A DNA stretch of 64,000 nucleotides from Porpolomopsis calyptriformis (GCA_951640195.1 OX621163.1:124001-188000); one strand, 5' to 3'. Counted from the first letter of the stretch, positions 44,744 to 56,771 are shown. Numbers and translations: made by a program. Notes: generated by a model from the sequence alone, not told the origin.

Positions 44744-46600
44744 CTATACAGTAGACATGCTGCTATGAACCGGAGGGAGATTCCTGAAAAAGTTGTTGTT
44801 GGGTAACGGAGCCATGCAAGAGTCGCAGTATGGAAAGTTGCTTACCCCTCTTAGCTCTGAATAGGTAGAGAAAAGTTCCGATGCCCTCTTCCATCGTGGG
44901 GAGGATTGCAAGTCGCAGGCTAGTTTCCCAATCGGATCCTGCATCATGAAATCATTCGCTGTCCGATATCCATGCTCGACCCATCTGAACAGCCCTCCAG
45001 CTGCATACTGTGTACACGAAACACGGGTCTCGTGTGCCTGCACCTTGGTGTTGGAGTGACAGAATATTGCGGAAGGGATAAGCACCGTGGAACTGGGGGG
45101 AAACTCTATCGCCAACTTAATATCCCAAAGTAAAAGGTGGCCTCCTTTTTTCGGATCAAAGTCTCCTAACGCAGTAATAGCACACCACCCAAAGGCAAGG
45201 TTCGAGAAGTCGCGATGAGGCAGACATATCGTCTTAGGACCAAAGTTGAAGGTCATAGCACTCCAGACGCTATTTTTGAAGTTCATCCTAAGCTGTGGAT
45301 GGTGGCCTAGGAGCCCCGACATCGTGGTAGAGTAGTACTTGTACAGGCGTGGTGCCCAAGCTGCAAACAGCCCGTTCGAGAACCCTGCTATCCTTTGGAT
45401 GGCAGAGCATTGTATCAAATCCGTCATGACCGCGTGATTGTTGTGTGTAAGGCCAAGATTTCCTGGAACCTTTACGAAAATGTTCCAAGATCGTGATTAA
45501 AAAAACATAGCGGCAGAGGAAAAGTATACTGTACTTTTTGTCCTCCTCCGAATGAAAAACCGCAGGCGAGGGATGGAGAGCGGCACCGGCGGTGGGATGC
45601 ATCCTTTGCAGAAAATTCGCAAAGCCCCCGAGCTTCTGAGATTCTTTGGGCAGCCTCATTGTGTATGATTTCCCATTCAGGAGACTGGGGACGTCCACCT
45701 AGAAGAGCTACCACACGCCCCTCAGAATCGAGGATTGGCGTCGCACGACTAGCAGTACATTTTCACCGAATCAGATCGAGAATCTTGTTTGATTGGGTAG
45801 AAATCGACCTACATGCCATCCCATTCCTGGATTCTAAACCCAAATTGGGGTGCGTTTCTCAACACATCCTCCAGAGAATACTCCTTTATCTCGATCCTCT
45901 TGCTCTTCTCTGACCGCAGAGCTGTGAACCCAGGGCCAGTCACAGGAAGGGTCTCCGTTGCTACCGTGGTCGATATTGGGATGGATGACGCGATGTGTTT
46001 CAGTCTGACGTTGGTAGGCTTGACGCATCCCACTTTTATCGTGTGGAGGGATGCTTCCTGCCGTCGCTCCCTGCGATGCTTGTGGCTTGATTTCTTTGAC
46101 CTCTTGACAGTTGAAGTTGTTCGAGGGTGACCTTTGACAGAGGGAATACTCTTCCTTACATGCAGGGGGGAAAGGGGCGGGTTTGGTCCCTTATTGGCCA
46201 GTATGTTCATACCTCTGATCATTGGTAAGAGGTTGGCTTTCTTTGTTCCCCAGCATGTATCTCCTGGATGTCCTGTATAGGAATGTTATGTTTTCATTTA
46301 ATAGTTACGATATTTCTGCCTTACCATCGAGATCGTTGGGTTCTATCATATATGACATATCCCCTACCGGAGGAGGCTGATTATAGGGCAAAAATGCCTG
46401 CCCTTCAGTCGGGTCATAGTCTGGATGCTGCTCGATGTCAATTGCAGCCTGGAGGCGAGGGAGGAGGAGGATGTTGGTCTGGATCGGTATACCAGAAGCT
46501 TCCAACAATGTGTTACTGCGTAGCAAATCCTTTAATGTTAGCCATGAGTCAATGCATTCGTTGTGGAACTTGTGGGGTTCCTCTCACAGGCATTTCACTT
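44744..46600 (-). CDS. TET/JBP-family 5-methylcytosine dioxygenase
   Basis: TET/JBP enzymes are Fe(II)/2-oxoglutarate oxygenases that oxidise 5-methylcytosine (or thymine) in DNA. Exons: upstream piece (about 46570-46323), about 46260-45813, about 45749-45535, and 45469-44744. Junctions hold frame, including G-G-G-Q-K|V-P-G-N-L. Seen: A-R-G-L-C-E-F-S-A ending in S-F-G-G-G-Q, R-I-A-G-F, F-N-F-G-P, metal site P-H-R-D-F-S-N (HxD), F-G-W-C-A-I-T-A-L-G-D-F, G-G-H-L-L-L-W-D, F-C-H-S-N (distal His), E-T-R-V-S (2OG Arg) and G-L-F-R-W-V. All key residues are present, so it may be active. The N-terminus is basic (K-R-S-K-K-S-S-H-K-H-R-R), fit for a nuclear protein. The 5' end is uncertain: a LINE sits about 70 bp upstream. 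Confidence 0.88.
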
Positions 46601-46657
46601 TAAGAATGGGTAGTACTTGACGACTTTGCAACTCACAGTGGGCTTCAACTTAGACTC

Positions 46658-47571
46658 ACGTGACACACATTTTTTTTTTTTTTTTTTGATTTCAGCATTT
46701 ATATACCGCAACAAGCAAGCGTACGTGCTAAGACGTGGTGGCTGGTTATCTATGACCAGCCCTGCTACTTTGTTTATATACATATGAGGGGGTCAATCCC
46801 TGGGGCTTTGGGTGACGCAGTGAGTCTCGTGATTTGTGGGTTGAGTTGGGTGTTTTCTTATTGTGCTGGAGTTGCACCGTTTTCGGCATTTGGGGGTGTG
46901 GCCATAGGTTGGCCTTCCTGGGCTAGGTTGCCCTCGGTTGTGTCGTCATCCTGTTGGACTGGGACTGTGGGTTCTTCATCGAACGTGGGGGATTTGGGTT
47001 TGGCATAGGGTCTGCCTGTCTTGGTGAACGCTCCAGGTTTGAGTATGAACGATCTCTGGCAGTGAGATATTTCTTGATGCTTTCCGGAGGAGGTTTTTGT
47101 GTTCGTCGTATTGCGGGCACTCTTGTATTATGTGTTCTCGCGTTTGTAACCCGTCTAAAGGGTCCCTTGTGGGCACCCTGAGTGCAGTAAGGCAATGCTT
47201 CTTGACGTGTGTGGCCCTCAGCGATGTAGCATCTCCCCTATAGGTGTACTACCTGGACCAGGTCGACATAAGTCTCCCTAATTGGTGTGGCAAAGAAACC
47301 AGCGGTCCAAAGACCTCCCAGCTAGGTACAGTCCAATAGCAGAGTTGGTCATTACGACCTCCCTAAAGGGTACAGGTGGGGATCACACCCAGCTGCACAC
47401 ACACACGGACACTAACCACTGCACCGACGTGGTAACAACATGGATGGGTACGCTCTGCCTTTCTCAGAGACCCACCGGCGATGGATTTTGACCTCTCGAG
47501 CCCAACCAGGGATTTTCTCCCTAGTTGGCTACGGCCCAGTGAATGACTCCAGGGCAACGTGACACACATTT
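46658..47571 (-). mobile_element. 5'-truncated Tad1-like LINE with 15-bp target-site duplication
   Basis: The poly(A) tail appears as T18 at 46670-46687 on the plus strand. The target-site duplication ACGTGACACACATTT is at 46658-46672 and 47557-47571. Minus-strand frames near 47195-46980 read T-R-E-H-I-I-Q-E-C-P-Q-Y and L-L-R-K-A-S-R-N-I-S-L-P-E-I, the C-terminal zinc-knuckle/RNase H-side region of Tad1-type elements, with frame shifts. About 0.9 kb in all; the reverse transcriptase core is gone. It sits just upstream of the TET/JBP gene. Confidence 0.88.
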
Positions 47572-48061
47572 CTGTAGAAAGGCTGTAGAAAGGAATGTTT
47601 CGATTAACGTTCCCTTCTTTCTTTGCCTCCAGTCACAGTTCAGTTCCAGTTCAGTTAATCAGTATCAATGACTTGGCCTACTAAGCTGCAGTAGCCGAGA
47701 ATACTATCCAAATACATGACGGGAGGGGAGAAAGATTGAGAAGGAGCAGGCAAGGCGAGGATCAGAGTCAACGGCGGGAATGAGGATGGGTGTGGGCGAA
47801 TAGGCAGGGCCTAATACTGTATTGCGAACAACATACCACCGATATATAAATACTAGATTTTGACCAATAAATGCTGGCCTCTGCCACACTGAACTTGGAA
47901 GAAGCTTGTAAAAGATGATGCTCAGACTTGCAACAAAGGAAGGTCTTATCTGTTGATCACACAGAGGATACTATCGAACACTGCCCCATGCTCAGGAGGC
48001 AACTTGTATCAAAGGAAGATGTGGTACAATATAGTCGTATACATGGGCAGGTCCACACCAC
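47572..48061. other. Intergenic stretch
   Basis: No gene seen. CAGTTCAGTTCCAGTTCAGT is repeated at about 47637-47657. It continues the pre-insertion sequence of the LINE site. Confidence 0.45.
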
Positions 48062-51000
48062 TCATGTTGATTGGGTTTCGCCCACCTTCTTCCTTCCACC
48101 TTCCTTCCACTTAGCGTGTGCCCAGGCGTCAGGTGGCACAGGGAACGGCAAAATACAGTACTTGTATGGCCGCAAGTGCTTTTTGTCACAGTCCTGTACA
48201 AAGTTAGGTCGACGAACCTTCTGCACACGCGACTTGCAGAATCCACATGAAAGGCGGCACCAATCGCCCTTCTTATCAAGCATGCTTGACGTTACAAAAC
48301 AGCCCACACCACATGTCGGACATGCCGGAGGATCCAATCCCCATGGGCAGTCCTCGTTGGAGAGCGCGAATTGCGTGACGGAAATGTCACCTCCTGATTC
48401 CGATTCCGATCCCTTCCATGCACGAATGAGCAGGACGGGTGTGTGTGAGAGGATGTCTACTCGGTCAAATGACCGATGCAGCGCTTCCTCCACATCCTGC
48501 ATGTTCTTCTCTTGCTGAAGGAATGCCAGCTCAACGAATAACGGCAATGCAGATGTGACTTTGATAGGCGATAACACCTTTGCGGAGAATCCAATGACCC
48601 AAGTGAAGATATTACTAGAAGGAGGGATAAAACGGTTTATTGATTGTTGGGCAGAAGTCGCAAAGGGGAAGGGGAAGAGGGAAATCCTGCATACCTTTCA
48701 ACCAGGGACTTCCACGACTGTAGACTTCCCTCGTGGTGAAATGTGTGCCCACAGCACAGGGCAATCAAGCCCTTGATTGATGGGTTCTGCATAAACACGG
48801 GATCGTATGCATCCTGCATAGTAGCGCGTAGAATCTGGGGAAACCGGTTCCGGTTCAGTTCCAGTTCGACGATAGCATCTTCTTATGAAGTCCTCCAACA
48901 ACTACTTACTTCGGTGATGTGGGCGTGGCGGTTGGTTTTGGCCCCTGGGAATGCGTAGACTAACTCCCCCGTTTGAACTGTAGTATGGCCTTCAAGGACG
49001 ACAAGGACTGCTGAGTTCGGGAATCACTTTATCCACTCCACCGCTTGTGAGCGCAATGCTTTGAGAGTGCGTCCATTATTCAAGTAAACGTATATAGTCT
49101 GGAGCTGTTTATAGAATACCATAAGCCTAAATCACTCGGTCATTCGAGGAAACGTCCCTCACCTGGTCATCCTGCTCGTGCTTGTAAAAGTCTTTCAATC
49201 GCCCTGCGATATTCGGGGCGGTTAGTGTCTCTTTGACCATTCTTGCCTCACATGTGTATATGTGGATGTAGAGGAGGGGGGTTATAACCCTCCCCCCGTG
49301 GAAGAATGATTTTATTCGTGAGTTGATTGTATACTGAAGAAGGAAAATCAGTGGTGTTGTCTTGCATGAAGTAGATCCAAACCTTGGGAAGTATTTTTTT
49401 GAGGCGACAATGCCTCAGGCAGTACCATGGAGTTCCCTCAGGAACATCCCACTGGACACACGCAGTCGAGTCCGAGGAAACACACAGCATGACACCACAC
49501 CCTGGTTCACTGCATACCACAAATGACCCACCATCACTACAATATTGGCAAAACTATCCAAAACATGCAGCATATTAGCGGGACTCGTAATAAATTATTT
49601 TTCCTCCCATCTTCTTACCATCTTTGCCGACCCCTTGCCTTGTGCTTCATCATCATCTTGAGATGATGATGCCGTTTCCGACGTCAGTTTATCCATGTTC
49701 TCCAATGAATGGAGAAAGTCTTCGCCAGGGTTTCCTGGCAGTGCATCCGTGATGCAGGTTGACGTGTGAAACCCATAGCGCCGTCGCTTCACTGCACGGC
49801 CACCTGCAGCAGCCTTCCTCTTCCTCTTCTCGGGCACACGGTTGGAAGTCTGTTTTTTCGTCGCTCCACTTGACGAACTCCTCCTCTCTGCACCCACATG
49901 CTTCGCATTGGGTTGAGATGGTGGATCCAGGGAGGGGGAGGATGCAGGCAACGGATGGTTGTTGATTGAAGATGATGCTGTGAGCATCGGATCAATGCCG
50001 AAGTTTTCATCCTGAAGTGGAGGTGATGTTGGCTTGCCTCCGCTCGAGCTGGTTGCTTTGTTTAAAAAGAGTGTGTAATGTCAACAACTGTTCATCAAAG
50101 AAACAATGTAGGATGATGTACATGGAATGTTTGCCAAGTCACCGAGGTCGAAATTGAACTCGGGCTGGTTCTCTGCTATACTGCCGCGCATCACAGCAGC
50201 AGGTTGATTAGCTGTATCCTTGGCTGGGGCGGCAGGGTTGGCAGGGGCGGCAGGTGTCGCAGGGGCGGTGGATTTGGCTGGGGGGGCGGATTTAGCTGGG
50301 GGGGCGGATTTGGCTGGGGGGGCGGATTTGGCTGGGGCAGCAGGGTTGGCGGTGGCGGCGGGTTTGGCTGGGGCAGTGGTTTGGGCTGGGGCGGCGGGTT
50401 TGGCAGGGGCGGTGGATTTGGCAGGGGCAGTGGGGTTGACAGTGGCGGATTTGGCTGGGGCAGCAGGGTTGGCGGTGGCGGCGGTTTTAGCTGGGGCGGT
50501 GGTTTGGGCTCGGGCGGCGGTTTTAGCTGGGGCGGTGGTTTGGGCTCGGGCGGCGGGTTTGGCAGGGGCGGTGGGTTTGGATGCAGGAATGGGCTGGGCT
50601 GGGGCGGTGGCTTGGTTGCCGGTATTTTCAAATGTTGCGAGCGTTAGTTTGTTTCCGACTTGCACCTGTTCCAATGCTGCCAACAATGGCTCTAGACTAC
50701 CACAGAATGTGGGTCATTATGCTATGCCACAGATCAGATCCAATACATACCTGTGTGAGTCGGCCTTGTCTTTCGTGAGATCGATGGGCCGAGATGTGGA
50801 GGTAGATGGAGATGGAGCCGACTGGTGGGTCTGTTCACCTACTTGGCGCTCTTGGCCAGGATCGGAAGGAGGCTGGGTGGCTTGGGTAAGGGGTGGTTGG
50901 TGGATGAGGGCATTTGGCTGCGTGCTAGTTGGTGATGATATGTTAATAAAGAGACATAAAGATATGTTTGTTTGTTTGTTCATACTCTATGCCGCGTGCA

Positions 51001-51212
51001 GAAATTTTGGGAGAAGGTGAGATGTTCAGGAAATCGTTGGGATTCCAACCACCTTCATTGGGTTCAGGGGTATAGCGTGGTGAAGGTTGATTGGTTGTGT
51101 GGCCTTGGGTCGGGGAGATATTCATCGGAGAGGGTGGGTTGCCTTGGGAGGAATCACTATCAGAGTAATCATCCCCATGAAAGTTGCTAGTCGCTGATTG
51201 TGTATGGGGCAT
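48062..51212 (-). pseudogene. Multi-exon nuclear-type protein with PHD-like finger and C-terminal zinc ribbon; one in-frame stop
   Basis: N-terminal exon (51212 to about 50990) starts MPHTQSATSN and is Pro/Ser/Asn-rich. A second exon (about 50928-50753) is Pro/Gln-rich. A third (about 50700-50125) holds a long Ala-Pro-Lys repeat (A-P-A-K-P-A-A). The next (about 50056-49600) has a strong nuclear signal: E-K-R-K-R-K, then A-V-K-R-R-R-Y. At about 49550-49430 comes a PHD-like start: C-S-E-P-G-C-G-V-M-L-C, then C-V-Q-W and C-L-R-H-C. The middle (about 49240-48690) reads T-I-Y-V-Y-L-N-N-G-R and A-L-C-C-G-H-T-F-H-H. The end (48577-48062) has C-P-T-C-G and C-R-L-S-C-G-F-C-K-S-R-V. A TGA at 49026-49024 breaks the middle exon while the frame continues, so it looks newly inactivated. 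Family unnamed to me. Confidence 0.55.
50220..50590. repeat. G-rich minisatellite inside coding sequence
   Basis: The plus strand is a series of GCTGGGGCGG and GGGGGGGCGGATTTGGCTGG-like units of 9-24 bp. On the coding (minus) strand it encodes Ala-Pro-Ala-Lys repeats. Many G3-G7 runs on one strand could form quadruplexes. Confidence 0.8.
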
Positions 51213-51269
51213 TGCAGCTAATCGTGTATGAAAAGTCTGTTGTAACGGCGCTAAGGAAAAAGAGACTCA

Positions 51270-51450
51270 CGTGATTTGATTTTTTTTTTTTTTTTTTGAA
51301 TTCAGCAAATGTATGCGCTAAGATGCACTAGTTAGTTCTATATTACTATACACAACCAACTCTGCAACTTTGTTCGCAGCCTTATAAGTGGGTTGTCCCA
51401 GGGCTTTGGCTCACGCAGTGAGTTTCATGAGTTGTGTCGTGATTTGATTT
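51270..51450 (-). mobile_element. Very short 5'-truncated LINE with 13-bp target-site duplication
   Basis: T run at 51281-51297, duplicated CGTGATTTGATTT at 51270-51282 and 51438-51450, and about 155 bp between. The body resembles the 3' end of the LINE at 46658-47571 (shared GGGCTTTGG and CACGCAGTGAGT-type segments), so both come from one family. Confidence 0.82.
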
Positions 51451-51620
51451 AATCGACAGGCAAACGAAGGCTGCAAGAAGTGAAGTAAAGTGAACTGGTG
51501 GCTAGTCCTATAAGGATTTCTAGGAAACCCCGAAGCCTCACATAGAGTCGCTTTGTGAGGTGAGTGTTTATGTGTGGGTTCCGTTAGTGTACGCGAATCA
51601 ACTTAAGCTGGAATTAAGGA

Positions 51621-53228
51621 ATGGCTGAAGTTTTCGCCAACGATGAAAGCCTCTGGAATCAGTCGACAACCCCCCCCGTTAGCAAGTTCACTAAATGGAC
51701 CTTTGGACGTAATTTCATCTGGATAGGCACGATATGCTGCGAATTGCATGATGATGGCCTCCCAGCATTCGAGCTTGCGCTCTTTGATGCGCACTACATG
51801 TATTGGCATACAAGTGCTACTGGCCAGTACAGCCATAACTACAACTACCACACTCGGTTGCGTGCTGCCATAGAGGACTACTTCAAGGGGGTGAAGGGGC
51901 ATAATTTGCGCTCGCCTGAAGTCCTCACCCCATGGCTATGGCGAACATTCTGTGGATGCACCCATATCCCAGAGGGCCGCAATGACTTTATGGAACTCAT
52001 TAAGAGATATGGTGCCTGGAAGGATGAAGGCATGCCTGCACCCTCTCTGGACGGTGAGTGTAATGAGATATTTATTCACACTTCGATTTTAATTTTAATT
52101 GACACGCAGAGTGGGAAAGGGCTTTAAAAACCCCCAGTGTCCAGCTTTATCTGCCCAGGTGGCTAGAAATTTCAAAAGACCACCTAGGCTTCCCAGAGAA
52201 AAAGACAAGACTTTACGCCTGGCAATTCCATGTGTTTTTGCGAGCATGCCCAGGCAGTACTATTGCAGCTGGTAAGACATTGCGTTTTCTCTGCTTGTTG
52301 AAGACTAACTATTTGGTGTAAAAGAGGCAAACAAACCATTGAAATTTGTCGACACCCCGATCTATGCCTTTTTCTCCAAGGAAGAGCGTTCCACGATGCC
52401 TTGGATACGTCTGCTTGCAGACCCATCCTTGGTATGCCCACGCTCCACCTCCCTCGTTGACCACAAAGCTCTACAAAAGCTTAACCCAGGCGCCGAATTG
52501 GATGACTCTATCCTAGGCTCATACATCGATCTCTGTCGGGCTCAGAATAAGGATAAAGAAGTAAAACTGATATCGACATATTTCTGGCCTCAGGTATCAA
52601 ACCTAGACCACAAGGATTATGGTGGCGCAACAAGGTTGCTCTCTGCAGAGTTGGTAAGCCCTTTTCCCAAACGTTTCCTTCCTTCCATCGATCTGACAGG
52701 TTACCAAGAATGGCCAAAAGGTCAAACGTGGATGGTATGCAGCTGCTTTGTCCTCCATCAACGAGACGTTGGAAACCTTGAAGTCCCTTTATATCCCCGT
52801 AAACCAAAACCAAAATCACTGGCTGCTGCTGAGGATGAACTTCACGGATCGACGCTGGGAGTTCTATGATAGTATGACTGCATGCGGAAATGCGAAGACC
52901 CGGGCAGGCATTATTAAAGTGAGATTTTCAAGCCACAGAGTTCCTGATTAAATGCTGACAGGTGTCGAAAAAGGCTGTCAGCGATTATCTCACCACTGAG
53001 GTGAATTATAATCTCTCTGGGTGGAATTGCGAAACAGATATGTCTGTGCCGCAACAAAAAGGGTCCACAGATTGCGGGGTGTATACCTGTCAATATCTCA
53101 AGTGGCTGGTCAACGGTATGGCTATACCTTCAGTTTTGGAAGAGGCTGATGTTGCTGATTTTCGGAATATGATGATCATGGAGCTGGTTTCTGGGAAGCT
53201 TAGGATTGGCGATCGCAAGGAATCTTAA
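51621..53228 (+). CDS. Ulp1/C48-family SUMO-type cysteine protease, copy B (complete)
   Basis: The full-length form of the gene cut at base 1. It starts at ATG 51621 (MAEVFANDESLW). Exon 1 ends at P-S-L-D-G before GTGAGT (about 52053). The next exons carry L-Y-L-P-R-W-L, then A-F-F-S-K-E-E-R. The last two hold the catalytic set N-H-W-L-L-L, F-Y-D-S-M, V-P-Q-Q and D-C-G-V-Y-T-C, to the stop at 53228. The fungal N-terminal extension of more than 200 residues has no recognised domain. All catalytic residues match copy A. Confidence 0.87.
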
Positions 53229-53362
53229 TATACACTCACTGTACTATTCACCTGGTTTTTGTCTGAAGATGGGGTAGCTTTATTAGCTGTAATAGCATTC
53301 AGCATTCGTTCAGCATTCGTTCATTCAGCCATTCTATTCATTTGTGCATCGCAACCTTGTCT

Positions 53363-55393
53363 TCATTTCATCATTTCCTCAACATACTTATGAAAGTTGT
53401 GCATGGCACCTTTGGCAATGAGGGCGTGTATGCCTTTGAACGTTCTCTTCATGAAAACCAACTCGTCGTTGTCCTCAAACATAGTGAAATTTGCCAAGTC
53501 TTGTCGCTTTTTCCACTCCATCACCAGATTCTTGATCTAGTCAGAAAAATGGATGGATGCAATACCCCCATATTCGACAGAAAGACATACCATGTCTACA
53601 TCAAAGTGTGACAAATCGACCCATATGCCTTTCTTGTCGTATCCTTTCGTTGCATCCGATAGATCAAGGAGGTGGGTTGCGAGGTCATCTGCATTACCGC
53701 TGAGTGGCTGAAGGAGCAATTTCACCCAACGTGGGATGGGTTCTGGTTCTAGCTTATCGTGACCATCATCCATGACCTAGAAGAAAAAGGATGGCTACCG
53801 TCACCATCCATCTGGACTTGTACTCCGAATGACTCGAATGCAAGCCTGATACCCACCAGAGTGGTGTCTGTAGCGCGCCCCTTCCCCTTCGTATCCTAGG
53901 AGACATACATATAAGCATACACGAGGCACATGATGGGGAAAATACTATACCCTTTTCCTTTTCTCAACCTCTATTTCTGGATCCAGACCTACAAGCAGGC
54001 TTTCGGATAGATTTCGATTTCGATTTTTCTGGACGAATTCTTGGATAAATCGCCATTGCTTCTGACTAGGTATGAAGAAGATAAGACCCACCTGCTGAGG
54101 GTGATTCACAGATGGTATAGCTGAGGAGGGTATACGCCTTGCCAATGAGGGCTGCTTAGGGCGTCTTACCTGTACAAATCATTCAAATACAAACATAAAA
54201 CTACAAACAAACCTGGAAGTCCTTGCCAGGAGAAGCAGGTAGTGACTTTGCTGAGACGCCTGCTTCTGCTTCTGGTTTTGTATTCGCTTGAATTCTCTGT
54301 GTATGGTGAATATGACGCCATTGAAAAATAACATAGTCGGTACCTTTCTCATGGCCTTTTTTCTGGGGACATCACCCCCCGTTAATGCAGGGAGGGTCTG
54401 AAAGAAATCCATAGGGCAAGATGCAACCCTCTCTCCACTCCTCAGAATCCGTGCTTTGGGGAAATCATTAGATAATTCAACATGCTTGTCCTTGCGTGGG
54501 CGTCCTCGCTTCCTTTTTGGAGCTCATGAAATTAATTGAATGATAAGTACTTAACAAGCTATCGAATTGACATCAGGATCACACACCTTCACCTTCACCC
54601 TCACCTTGATCGTTATCATCTTGTTCATATTCGTGTTCGTGTTCATACCCAGGTCCAAGTTCAAGCTCAGGTACACGCTCAAGTTCCACGGAGGAGATCG
54701 CGACAGCCTCCAAACGATTGGTGAACCCAAATAAGATGCAGTCTGCTTCGAAACCGTCAAGCCAGGTGGTGCAATTCGATCGGTCACTGAAAGGATCAAC
54801 GGATTTTAGGACTTGGGGAAGCCAGTAGAATTCTTTGCTCTGCTTCCAGGATAAAAGGTCTGGGTATACAAGCATTTATTACTCAAGCCTAGCCTTGAAA
54901 ATATCGATATCTTACCATACCACCAGTGTTGTCTGGAAGAATAATGGCTTCTAAGCTCGGCTTCGAATGCTTTGAGTTTTTTGGGCTGGTGGGCCTTCCC
55001 TAGCTCCAGTCGAACACAGAACCGATGAACGACATCAGGAATCCAAAGACTGCCAGACGCAGGCTTTTCTCTTTGCGCTTCCTTTATGATATACGTCCTA
55101 AGCATGTCATACCATACCATCAACTTTCCAAGATGACTCCCTCCATCCTCTTTTTGAAATTGCAGCTGAAGCTGGCACAAGTCAATGACGGTGAATATTG
55201 GCCTCCACTTTATCGGGAGAGAACAAATATGTTGGGCCGCTTGGACTGACATGAGTCCATCCTGGGTGGTGTTTTTGATATAGCATCGTGAGGATAGCGG
55301 AACCGTGGCCTGCGGGACCTTTCCAACAGGCCACCAGCTAGTTTCGAGAGCATGCAAATCAGTCTCCATGGATTTTATCAAGAGATTTAGCAA
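53363..55393 (-). CDS. AT-hook protein of unknown family, copy B
   Basis: Same exon plan as 1347-3377. The AT-hook K-R-G-R-P-R-K-D lies at about 54486-54529. Four transitions separate the copies, at 53559, 53979 and 54338 among others. Only 53559 falls in an intron I am sure of. Confidence 0.6.
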
Positions 55394-55600
55394 GATGCAC
55401 TAAAGTGATCGGGGCAAGTATGGTTTGTTTGTCGAGATTTATCAGCTACGCCTGCTATACTTCACTGCATATACCGTATTGAGTCGATGGAGCTGTAGAT
55501 TGAGCTAAAAAGTAGAGGACAACTGTGGAATAACACTGCGCCATTCGATCCTGATCCTGCCACCTTCTTCTACCTGCCCTTCTCCCTTGCGTTCACTTAG

Positions 55601-55926
55601 AGGCCTGGCTGAAATAAATGCATTCCGTTTGAAGCAAAGGTTGGAGAGCAGTCTAACAGAGTTTCAGTGTACTCCTCTGAACCGAACCGCTCTGTTCCGA
55701 ACAGAGTGTACTTGGTTAAAAGGTGGTGATACATTGTGGTGCAGTGAAGCTAAGAGGCAAGAACCAGGCCGACCGAAGGTGAATGGTAACATAGCGCTGT
55801 GTAGCACTGACTAACTGCATGACGCATGCAGCGTTCGCTGACAGGACATGAACCTACCGCGGTCTGAGAATTAAGGGGCGAGAAAACCAAGCCAATCGAC
55901 AGTGAGCGTGGGCAGAGCTCGTTTGC
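55601..55926 (-). repeat. Dispersed repeat with 17-bp palindrome, copy B
   Basis: Equivalent of 3585-3910. CTCTGTTCCGAACAGAG at 55689-55705. Confidence 0.65.
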
Positions 55927-56027
55927 CACAAGCCACAATAATCGTGGCATCCACACTATAAAATCCCCTCATTTTTTCTCGACCCCAATTCTCCACTTTC
56001 TCCCTAAGCCACCACCCACCATCCATC

Positions 56028-56771
56028 ATGATCCTCCTTCCCCTAGAGCTGTGGTTCAAAATAATCTCCCACATTCAGGACAGGCCCAGGGATCTACTCG
56101 CACTATCCCTAGTGAATAGGGATGTTTCCTCCGCTGTGTTGCCCTCCCTGGCCCAATATGCCATCGTCAATCCATTGCCACAGCCGCGACACCCTATCCA
56201 CCTTGTTGAGTTCACCGCCATTTCGGAGTGGGGCGGCGATTTGGTTCAGGAACATCTGGAGATGGCCGGGAGTAACCTGTGGGTCGCCAGGTTGGGATTC
56301 GATGCCTCCGGATGTCAGTGTTTTAGTTTATTCCTATATGTCTGGGCTTTATCACTAATCCCGCATAAAGATGACTGCCTAGAACTCGAGCGGTTAAGCT
56401 TTTCCCGCAACTTATACCTCAGGGAAGTTACCCTCTCTGGATTACGACTAAAAATGCCGGGTCACTACGACACAATCGATATCTCGAGAATATTTGCTGG
56501 ATGTCTGATGAGTGCTTTGACCAAGTTCACTCTGGATCTTACACGGGCCAACCTGGATAACTGCGTCAACGTCAATTGGGCCCTCCTCGACGCATATCTT
56601 TCCTCGAGACCTTCCCTTCAATCTGTGCACATTTTAGGCCCTCTGTTTGTGATAGAGGTCAACGATATCATGCCACTGATTGGCACCAAGGGCATCCTTA
56701 GGGTGACATCCATGCCAACCCTGCCGGAACCATCGGTACCATGGCCATCCCTATCGTGGGTGGGTATGTAA
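56028..56771 (+). CDS. F-box-like protein, copy B, forward arm
   Basis: Protein identical to copy A; the only change I found (4575/56591, T/C) is silent. The TATA box at 55957-55963 is retained. Confidence 0.7.
   Translation: MILLPLELWFKIISHIQDRPRDLLALSLVNRDVSSAVLPSLAQYAIVNPLPQPRHPIHLVEFTAISEWGGDLVQEHLEMAGSNLWVARLGFDASGCQCFSLFLYVWALSLIPHKDDCLELERLSFSRNLYLREVTLSGLRLKMPGHYDTIDISRIFAGCLMSALTKFTLDLTRANLDNCVNVNWALLDAYLSSRPSLQSVHILGPLFVIEVNDIMPLIGTKGILRVTSMPTLPEPSVPWPSLSWVGM

Noticed and set aside
46673..47556. Plus-strand ORFs at 46784-47181 as a gene
   Set aside because: They are the antisense of LINE sequence that carries a poly(A) tail and target-site duplication on the minus strand.
50204..51020. 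Gly/Ala-rich plus-strand ORFs in the G-rich minisatellite
   Set aside because: They exist because the repeat unit length keeps several frames open. The minus-strand frame links to exons with a nuclear signal and zinc motifs, so it is the coding one.
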